Below, piece by piece: positions 46,909-52,802 of a stretch of DNA of 52,802 nucleotides; within the stretch, counting starts at the first letter, position 1, and each line of letters starts with the position of its first letter. Position numbers and translations under genes: made by a program. This DNA comes from a virus. The DNA lies in IMG/VR virus record IMGVR_UViG_3300011114_000970, positions 1-52,802 of that record; one strand, written 5' to 3'. The notes below the pieces were generated by a model, which saw nothing but the letters and a program-made list of their open reading frames with translations, had not been told where the DNA came from and made no database searches.

Positions 46909-47592
46909 ATGCCTAGCAAATCCAAAGCTCAGCACAATCTTATGGAAGCGGTGGCTCACAACCCTGCTTTTGCTAAGAAAGTTGGCATTCCCACAAAGGT
47001 CGGAAAAGATTTTGCACGGGCAGATAAAAGAATGAATGCGGGTGGAATAGTTAAATCTTTGAAACAGTCTGGTTTTTATGATTCAGGTAAAACTAAACCA
47101 GAAAGAGAAAAGATTGTTAGCAAAGTAACAACAAAACCCCAACGAATAGCAATGGTTGAGAAGTTATTTTCAGATAAAAAAATGGCTTCTGGTGGACTGT
47201 ATGCCAACATTCATGCAAAGCAAGAACGCATTAAGGCTGGTTCTGGTGAAAGAATGCGTAAGGTTGGTTCTGAGGGTGCGCCGACTAAAAAAGCGTTTAT
47301 CGAATCAGCTAAGACTGTCAAAGTAAAAGATGGTGGCGTACAATTATCAGTAGGACGTGGAGAAAAACTACCCACAAGTCAAGGCGCAGGATTAACTGCA
47401 AAGGGTAGAGCAAAAGCGAACAGAGCGACGGGAAGTCATTTACAAGCGCCAGCTCCTCATCCTAAAACCGCAAAGGAAGAAGGTCGTAAAAAGTCATTCT
47501 GCGCAAGAATGAGCGGTGTTGTTAACAATGCCAAAGGAGATGCACCGAGAGCTAAAGCTTCTTTAAAACGATGGAATTGTTCAGGGTGGTGA
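46909..47592 (+). CDS. Basic virion-region protein with DUF6321-like C-terminus (227 aa)
   Basis: The N-terminal module reads PSKSKAQHNLMEAVAHNPAF then AKKVGIPTKVGKDFARADKR, a basic motif seen in small phage and bacterial proteins. Middle GG motifs follow (RMNAGGIVKS, KKMASGGLYAN). The C-terminal module, LSVGRGEKLPTSQGAGLTAK ... FCARMSGVVNNAKGDAPRAK ending ALKRWNCSGW, resembles DUF6321. Very Lys/Arg-rich; probably DNA- or capsid-binding. Family number from memory. Confidence 0.7.
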   Translation: MPSKSKAQHNLMEAVAHNPAFAKKVGIPTKVGKDFARADKRMNAGGIVKSLKQSGFYDSGKTKPEREKIVSKVTTKPQRIAMVEKLFSDKKMASGGLYANIHAKQERIKAGSGERMRKVGSEGAPTKKAFIESAKTVKVKDGGVQLSVGRGEKLPTSQGAGLTAKGRAKANRATGSHLQAPAPHPKTAKEEGRKKSFCARMSGVVNNAKGDAPRAKASLKRWNCSGW

Positions 47593-47593
47593 A

Positions 47594-48652
47594 ATGAGCA
47601 CAAGTGGCACAGTCGGACAAACAGTTATCACTGTACAGAACTTAATTGATTCTGGGGCAAGACGTGCAGGTAAATTGGCTGAAGAGTTAACAGTTGAGCA
47701 AGTCGCTGCCTCTAAACAAAGCCTGTACTACCTTTTGTCCAATCTGGCAAACAGAGGAATTCAGTACTGGTGCATAAACAAAGTTATTGTTGGGTTGATT
47801 CCTGACAAAAATTTCTACTATTTGCCTGTCGGCACAGTTGACGTTCTTAATGCAAATTACCGTACGCTAACTGCAATTAGCACAGGGTATAACAGCTCTT
47901 CAGGGGTTACTGCTAATGCGTTTGACGGTGTTGGTGAGGATATCTGTCAGCTATCTACAAACACAGGTTACATTGGCATCAATAACGGCTCAGGTAACGG
48001 AGTTTATATAACGACTGTTGGTATTTTGCCAGCTGTTAGCGGTTCTGTTACGATTCAAATTCAATACTCTGAAGATGGTTCAACGTGGGTTACTTTGGAA
48101 AGTGTTGCAGCGACCACTTGGGTTGCAAGTACTTGGATTTATTATGATTTAGAAACCTCAGCTACACAGCCCTATTGGAGAATTCTTCAAACTGCTGGTG
48201 TAAATATGGGTTTCTATCAGGTTGTATTCGGAACCATGCCAATGGCAATTAACATGGCTCGTATGAATCGTGATGATTATTCTAGCTTACCTAACCGAAG
48301 TTTTCAGGCTTTACGCCCATTGCAGTACTGGTTTAACCGAACAATTCCGCAACCAAACATGGAGCTGTGGCCTGTGCCGAACTCCATACAACCTCAGCTT
48401 GAACTTTGGTTGCATCGGCAAATAGAAGATGTAGGGGCATTAAGCGGTGAAATAGAAATCCCACAGCGCTGGTATCTAGCCATTCAGAACATGCTTGCTC
48501 ATCAAATGTCAATGGAATTACCTAGTGTAGAAGCAACTCGAATTGCTTATTGTGAAGCTCAAGCTGAAAAGTATTGGTCACAAGCAGAGCAAGAAGAAAG
48601 AGACAAATCTCCGATTTATTTTGCTCCAAATATTTCCTACTATACAAGATGA
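47594..48652 (+). CDS. Adaptor/P22 gp4-like neck protein with carbohydrate-binding-like insertion (352 aa)
   Basis: The N-terminal helical part (VQNLIDSGARRAGKLAEELT, EQVAASKQSLYYLLSNLANR, GIQYWCINKV) and C-terminal part (MNRDDYSSLPNRSFQALRPL, QPNMELWPVP, IEIPQRWYLAIQNMLAHQMS) match neck or tail accessory factors placed below the portal. Residues about 97-215 interrupt them with a discoidin/F5-8-like beta-sandwich (AFDGVGEDICQ, VTIQIQYSEDGSTWVTLES, YWRILQTAGVNMGFYQV). That insertion could bind sugars on the host surface. Split-family reading is mine; structural role is solid. Confidence 0.7.
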   Translation: MSTSGTVGQTVITVQNLIDSGARRAGKLAEELTVEQVAASKQSLYYLLSNLANRGIQYWCINKVIVGLIPDKNFYYLPVGTVDVLNANYRTLTAISTGYNSSSGVTANAFDGVGEDICQLSTNTGYIGINNGSGNGVYITTVGILPAVSGSVTIQIQYSEDGSTWVTLESVAATTWVASTWIYYDLETSATQPYWRILQTAGVNMGFYQVVFGTMPMAINMARMNRDDYSSLPNRSFQALRPLQYWFNRTIPQPNMELWPVPNSIQPQLELWLHRQIEDVGALSGEIEIPQRWYLAIQNMLAHQMSMELPSVEATRIAYCEAQAEKYWSQAEQEERDKSPIYFAPNISYYTR

Positions 48653-48653
48653 C

Positions 48654-49025
48654 ATGCCATTATTCCTTAACACTCTCGGAAACAGCGTACTTAGCATCGC
48701 GATTTGTGATCGATGCAAACGAAAGATCGCCTATTCAGACATTCGCCCAGACGGGAATATCCCCGCAATACGAGTATGCGGTGACGGGTGCTCAGATCAG
48801 TTTGACCCCTATAGGTTGCCAGCAAGGCAATCTGAGAAGATTAGCATCCGTTTTCCTAGACCTGACGCAGATGTTGCTGAGAATCAAGATGCAATTACGA
48901 CAGACCCGAATATCGTTAACGATCCCAATCAATCTATTCCTCCTAACACTGAAGGCGAATCAGGAATCGCTCCTGAAACGTCAGAAGATGATTTGGATGG
49001 AAACTTAGACTCTTTATCTCCATGA
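48654..49025 (+). CDS. Small protein with a Cys4 zinc-ribbon-like motif (123 aa)
   Basis: Of two open frames here I choose the one with a conserved pattern. ATG 48654 begins PLFLNTLGNSVLSIAICDRC, with CDRCKRKIAYSDIRPDGN and RVCGDGC giving a CxxC ... CxxxC knuckle. An acidic Pro/Asn/Asp-rich tail follows. Proteins with this start and knuckle are found beside the gp4-like gene in related phages. Probably a minor structural or assembly factor. Its stop overlaps the homing endonuclease start (ATGA). Confidence 0.68.
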   Translation: MPLFLNTLGNSVLSIAICDRCKRKIAYSDIRPDGNIPAIRVCGDGCSDQFDPYRLPARQSEKISIRFPRPDADVAENQDAITTDPNIVNDPNQSIPPNTEGESGIAPETSEDDLDGNLDSLSP

Positions 49026-49621
49026 ACAATTCTTTCGTTTACTGCTGGTCTGATAAGACAACTTCAAAAGTATATGTTGGAGTTCATAAAGGTCATGAAG
49101 AAGATGGGTATATTTGCTCTTCTAAACACATGAAAAAAGCATATGAAGAAAGACCTAATGATTTTTCTCGTAAAATAATTACAAAGGGATTTTTTAAAGA
49201 TTGTGCAGAATTAGAGATTCGAATAAACAGAGAACTTCTGAAAAATTTAAACACTTGTTACAATAGATGCGCTGGGAAGGCTATCATTAATGATGAAGCC
49301 ACTAGAAAGCTAATTGGAAGAAAAGTATCAGAAAGAAGCAAAGGGAGAATTGTTCCTCCTGAAGTCGGAAGAGCTATTTCAAAAGCTAAAAAAGGTGTAA
49401 AATTTTCAGAAGAGCATAAGATTGCGCTTAGCAAAGCTCAAACAGGAAGAAAAGATTCTCCTGAAAGAGTAGCTGTAAGAGCTCTTTCTTTAAAAGGTAT
49501 TAACAAAAAACCAAAAACAGAAGAGCATAAGGCTAAAATAAAAGAAAATATACGTTTGCTTTGGAGAACTCAAAAATACAGAGAAATGATGCTAGCTGCA
49601 AGAATGAAGAAAGCTAATTAA
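49022..49621 (+). CDS. GIY-YIG homing endonuclease with NUMOD3 motifs
   Basis: 199 aa, AT-richer and more Lys-rich than neighbours. The N-terminal catalytic core reads SFVYCWSDKTTSKVYVGVHK (GIY ... YVG), DGYICSSKHM and FSRKIITKGFFKDCAELEI. The C-terminal part has repeated NUMOD3-like DNA-contact motifs (GRKVSERSKGRIVPPEV; GVKFSEEHKIALSKAQTGRK). It is a free-standing mobile nuclease that cuts and spreads into related genomes, and it splits the virion operon before the fibre gene. Tight ATGA coupling indicates precise insertion without polar damage. Confidence 0.85.
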   Translation: MNNSFVYCWSDKTTSKVYVGVHKGHEEDGYICSSKHMKKAYEERPNDFSRKIITKGFFKDCAELEIRINRELLKNLNTCYNRCAGKAIINDEATRKLIGRKVSERSKGRIVPPEVGRAISKAKKGVKFSEEHKIALSKAQTGRKDSPERVAVRALSLKGINKKPKTEEHKAKIKENIRLLWRTQKYREMMLAARMKKAN

Positions 49622-49622
49622 T

Positions 49623-51971
49623 ATGTCGAATGTAAGAATTTCTCAACTCCCCTCGGCTCCGACTTCCATCACAGGAACAGAGCTAGTACCGATTGTTCAA
49701 AATGGACAGACAGTACAAACAACTGTTAGTGCTCTTACAAGTAGCCCAAGCTTAACGCAAACATTTTTAACTGTTAATAACGAAACAACTCTGGCAAATA
49801 GTCGATATCTAGGAGCTACGAACGGGTTAGCAATTTCTGACGGTGGCGCTCAAAGCGTATTAAACGTAACTTCTACAGGTGCATTACTGTCTTTAGTTAA
49901 CTCTGGTAATGGTTTTCAAGTTAAAACCTCTTCGACAGTTATCACAAATCGAACAATTACGATATCAGGTAATGGCTTAGCAATCACAAATGGTGATGGT
50001 GTATCGGGTGACCCTGTTATTGCTTTATCTGGTCAAGTTTTAAATTTTGCTAATGCAAGTTTTAATGGTCTTGTGGTTCTTTCCACTGGGGGTGCTATCA
50101 CTTCAGCGACCATAACAGGTACAGCAAGTCAGATTGATGTAGCTAATGGTACGGGTATAGGTGGAAACCCAACTCTTTCAATTTCGAGTGACCCTACTCT
50201 TCCTGGTACTGGCGGTGTAGCACTTCCTTCTGGAACAACTTTACAGCGTTCTGGCTCTCCAACGAATGGAGTGTTACGTTACAACACAACTACAGGTCTG
50301 TTAGAAGCGTATTTAAACAGTGTATGGACGTCTTTAGCTTCTGGCTCAGGAGTTACTTCAGTCGCTACGGGGACAGGTCTAACAGGCGGTCCAATTACTT
50401 CTACAGGAACTATAAGTATTGACGTGACAGGAGTTAGCGCCGCTACCTATGGTTCTTCTTTAGTCGTTCCTGTAATTGCAGTAAATGCGCAAGGTCAAAT
50501 CACTAGTGCAACAAATACTACAATTAACGCAATAACGCTAACAACAGGCACAATTAGCACTACTCCTTCTGCAAGCACCGATATTGCAAATAAGACTTAC
50601 GTTGACACAGTTGCACAAGGATTAGACACAAAAGCTTCCGTAGTTGCAGCGACAACAGTAAATATTACCTTGAGTGGTACTCAAACAATTGACGGAATTG
50701 CATTAGTTGCAGCTGATCGTTGTTTAGTTAAAAATCAAACACTATCACAAAACAATGGAATTTATGACGTTGCCGCAGGTGCTTGGACTCGCTCGAGTGA
50801 CATGAACACATGGGCGCAAGTTCCTGGTGCTTATGTTTTTGTCGAACAAGGAACAACCCAAGCTGACACTGGTTGGGTATGTACGAGTGATGCGGGTGGT
50901 ACTTTGGGGACAACAGCAATCACTTGGGCTCAGTTTTCAGGTGCTGGTTCTGGTGTTAGTTCGATTACTTTTGGTACAACTGGATTAACTCCAGCTACGG
51001 CAACCACAGGAGCGGTGACTGTTGCGGGGACGTTGGCTGTTGCTAATGGCGGAACAAACATTACTTCTTACGCAATTGGCGACCTTATCTACGCAAGCAC
51101 CACGGGCATATTGTCAAAGTTAGCTGATGTTGCAACAGGTAATGCTCTTATTTCTGGTGGTGTTGGTGTAGCTCCTAGTTATGGAAAAATTGCACTTACA
51201 ACCCATGTATCAGGTACTTTACCTGTCGCTAATGGTGGCACAGGCTTAACTGCAGGTACTAGTGGTGGAATATTAGCTTATACAGCGACAGGAACTTTAG
51301 CTTCTTCTGCGTTGTTAACTCAATACGGAATTGTTTACGGAGGAGGTGCAGGTGCAGTTCCTGTATCAACTGCCGCAGGTACTACAGGTCAAGTTCTTCA
51401 AGCAACGACTTCTGGCGCTCCTGTCTGGGGTACGACTTATGCAGGTACTGTTACTTCTGTAAGTTTTACAGGTGGAATTGTTTCTGTAGCAACAGCAACA
51501 ACAACTCCTGCTTTGACGGTTGCAGGAACTTCAGGCGGTATCCCTTATTTCTCAAGTGGTACAACATGGGCTACATCAGCTCTGTTAACAGCGAATGCAT
51601 TAATGATTGGTGGAGGGGCTGGTGTTGCTCCTAGTACAACAACAACAGGCACTGGAATTTTAACCTTCCTTGGTACTCCTTCTAGTGCTAACCTTGCGGC
51701 TGCGGTAACTGACGAGACAGGTTCTGGATCTTTAGTGTTCGGAACGTCTCCAGCGTTTACAACAAGTATAACTACTGCTTCTACTACATTTACTGCGTTT
51801 GCAGGAGCTACAACATTATTAACAATAGGTGGTACGGGAGCAACTGCAGTAGTTGCACATCCTGGAACACTTGAACAAACAGGAACTACAGGCGCACTAA
51901 CTGTTGCTGGTGGTGTTTATGTCGCCAAAATATTAACCGCAATCGGTGGTATTTCTGGAGGTACTTTCTAA
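49623..51971 (+). CDS. Tail fibre protein (782 aa)
   Basis: The N-terminal virion-attachment pattern is NVRISQLPSAPTSITGTELV then PIVQNGQTVQTTVSAL. A long Thr/Ser/Gly beta-repeat shaft follows. Residues about 324-443 hold a known fibre module (TTVNITLSGTQTIDGIALVA, DRCLVKNQTLSQNNGIYDVA, AYVFVEQGTTQADTGWV). It ends with many VANGGT / GVAPS-type repeats and AIGGISGGTF. No catalytic residues, so a fibre rather than an enzymatic spike. Part of the shaft (ITFGTTGLTP ... GAVTVAGTLA) is shared with the next fibre gene. Stop at 51969-51971. Confidence 0.8.
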   Translation: MSNVRISQLPSAPTSITGTELVPIVQNGQTVQTTVSALTSSPSLTQTFLTVNNETTLANSRYLGATNGLAISDGGAQSVLNVTSTGALLSLVNSGNGFQVKTSSTVITNRTITISGNGLAITNGDGVSGDPVIALSGQVLNFANASFNGLVVLSTGGAITSATITGTASQIDVANGTGIGGNPTLSISSDPTLPGTGGVALPSGTTLQRSGSPTNGVLRYNTTTGLLEAYLNSVWTSLASGSGVTSVATGTGLTGGPITSTGTISIDVTGVSAATYGSSLVVPVIAVNAQGQITSATNTTINAITLTTGTISTTPSASTDIANKTYVDTVAQGLDTKASVVAATTVNITLSGTQTIDGIALVAADRCLVKNQTLSQNNGIYDVAAGAWTRSSDMNTWAQVPGAYVFVEQGTTQADTGWVCTSDAGGTLGTTAITWAQFSGAGSGVSSITFGTTGLTPATATTGAVTVAGTLAVANGGTNITSYAIGDLIYASTTGILSKLADVATGNALISGGVGVAPSYGKIALTTHVSGTLPVANGGTGLTAGTSGGILAYTATGTLASSALLTQYGIVYGGGAGAVPVSTAAGTTGQVLQATTSGAPVWGTTYAGTVTSVSFTGGIVSVATATTTPALTVAGTSGGIPYFSSGTTWATSALLTANALMIGGGAGVAPSTTTTGTGILTFLGTPSSANLAAAVTDETGSGSLVFGTSPAFTTSITTASTTFTAFAGATTLLTIGGTGATAVVAHPGTLEQTGTTGALTVAGGVYVAKILTAIGGISGGTF

Positions 51972-52008
51972 TGTTTTCAGCTTATAATTATTCAAAAGGA
52001 TTTTAATC

Positions 52009-52802
52009 ATGGCAGCTTCAGGCTACACACCCATTTCGTTATATTACAGCGCAACAGGTGCGGCAGTGCCTTTGGCTGCGAATCTTGTTGCTGGTGAGCT
52101 GGCTCTTAACACCAACGACGGAAAACTTTATTATAAAAATAGTGCAGGAGCTGTTACACTTTTAGCTGGTGTTGGAGCGGCGGTTAGTACTATCACTTTT
52201 GGCACGACAGGACTAACACCAAGTTCGGCAACTAGTGGCGCTGTTACTGTGGCTGGAACACTAGCTACCGCTAATGGCGGTACTAACTTAACTACTTTTA
52301 CTGCCGCTAATAACGCAATATATTCGACGTCAAGTTCTGTGTTGGTTGCTGGTACTTTACCCGTGGCAGCTGGCGGTACAGGCGCAGCAACTCTTACAGG
52401 TGTTATTAAAGGTAATGGCACTTCTGCTATTACTGCTGCTACTGCTGGCACAGATTATGTAGCTCCTGCTACTGCTACAACCTTTACAGCCTTACAGACA
52501 TTTAATGGTACTTCTGCCCTTGGTGCGCTAAAGACAGTTAATATCAATGAGCCTGCCACAATCTCAGCAACAGCTTCTACAGGCACTATTAACTTTGATG
52601 TTACCACTCAATCGGTACTGTATTACACAACCAATGCAAGCGGTAACTTTACCCTTAACTTTAGAGCTTCTAGCGGTACATCGCTTAATACTTTGTTAGC
52701 TACTGGTGACTCAATCTGTGTATCTTTCTTATGCACTAATGGTGCTACTGCTTACTATAACTCTGCTGTACAAGTAGATGGAAGTTCAGTAACTCCTAAG
52801 TA
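52009..52802 (+). CDS. Second tail fibre protein, N-terminal part (3' partial)
   Basis: Starts MAASGYTPISLYYSATGAAV then ANLVAGELALNTNDGKLYYK, a well-known N-terminus of phage fibres. It continues through VSTITFGTTGLTPSSATSGA and repeats such as TLPVAAGGTG to FTLNFRASSGTSLNTLLATG and NSAVQVDGSSVTPK, where the window ends in an incomplete codon 'TA'. In similar fibres the next residue is aromatic, which TAT/TAC would supply, so the gene likely continues beyond the window. The left-end fragment at 2-814 could be its C-terminus. Confidence 0.8.
   Translation, partial: MAASGYTPISLYYSATGAAVPLAANLVAGELALNTNDGKLYYKNSAGAVTLLAGVGAAVSTITFGTTGLTPSSATSGAVTVAGTLATANGGTNLTTFTAANNAIYSTSSSVLVAGTLPVAAGGTGAATLTGVIKGNGTSAITAATAGTDYVAPATATTFTALQTFNGTSALGALKTVNINEPATISATASTGTINFDVTTQSVLYYTTNASGNFTLNFRASSGTSLNTLLATGDSICVSFLCTNGATAYYNSAVQVDGSSVTPK

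Noticed and set aside
48574-49008. Alternative 144-codon frame overlapping the Cys4 protein gene
   Set aside because: It starts inside the neck gene without a ribosome site and shows no conserved motif, whereas the other frame carries a CxxC knuckle and couples to the next gene.
1-52802. Complete circular or terminally redundant genome
   Set aside because: No direct repeat is visible between the two ends and the join would create a stop inside a fibre gene.
1-52802. Lysogeny genes, phage RNA polymerase or tRNA genes
   Set aside because: No integrase, CI-like repressor, single-subunit RNA polymerase or clear tRNA cloverleaf was found; the intergenic gaps are mostly too short or hold only hairpins and promoters.

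Overview
The window looks like most of the genome of a tailed, podovirus-like double-stranded DNA phage with a Gram-negative host. It carries a complete head set (terminase, portal, scaffold, HK97-type capsid), adaptor and nozzle-like proteins, very large Ala/Gly/Gln-rich internal virion proteins and several fibres. I see no tail tape measure, sheath, integrase, repressor or phage RNA polymerase. A Gram-negative host is inferred from an Rz-like inner-membrane spanin with an Rz1-like lipoprotein embedded in another frame. The absence of lysogeny genes suggests a lytic phage that uses host RNA polymerase. The gene mix resembles phages known mainly from freshwater and marine metagenomes, but no host species can be named from sequence alone.

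Layout. (1) 1-15553, + strand: the end of a LamG fibre, small tail proteins, the lysis cassette (holin-like proteins, spanin pair, GH108 endolysin), an adaptor, a nozzle-like protein and four internal or ejection-type proteins, closed by a strong terminator at 15578-15603. (2) 15555-23940, - strand: a tightly overlapping operon for replication and nucleotide metabolism. It includes a DnaE-like polymerase, a DnaQ-like proofreading exonuclease, a MazG/DUF6378-like protein, a HAD phosphatase, ThyX, a flavoprotein, a DUF932 protein and several tiny proteins. (3) 24042-31317, + strand: a second replication block (VRR-NUC nuclease, SNF2-type helicase, DUF2800 nuclease-like protein, DUF2815-type single-strand binding protein, primase-helicase), followed by a run of small basic, secreted and membrane peptides. 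(4) 31319-31672: a non-coding block holding seven near-identical 11-bp sites plus degenerate ones and a long hairpin. (5) 31768-52802, + strand: small and large terminase, a 1383-aa polyvalent-like protein, portal, GroES-like co-chaperonin, scaffold, capsid, accessory virion proteins, a homing endonuclease and two fibre genes.

How it fits together: blocks 2 and 3 diverge from about 23941-24041. Two copies of a 48-bp promoter-like element drive the minus operon, and its -35/-10 core with the same 17-bp spacer recurs ahead of the terminase. Polymerase and exonuclease form a phage alpha-epsilon pair that would work with the primase-helicase, SNF2 helicase and single-strand binding protein. ThyX, the HAD phosphatase and the MazG-like protein would shape the nucleotide pool. 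Hairpin terminators punctuate the late region, notably just after the capsid gene.

Both window ends lie inside fibre genes. Their reading frames would match if the ends were joined, but the junction codon would be TAA and I see no terminal repeat, so the sequence is probably an incomplete linear contig. The most unusual parts are the site array at 31319-31672, the shared promoter element, the PcfJ-like giant protein between terminase and portal, and several very small or unusually started genes (ATT, TTG and GTG starts).
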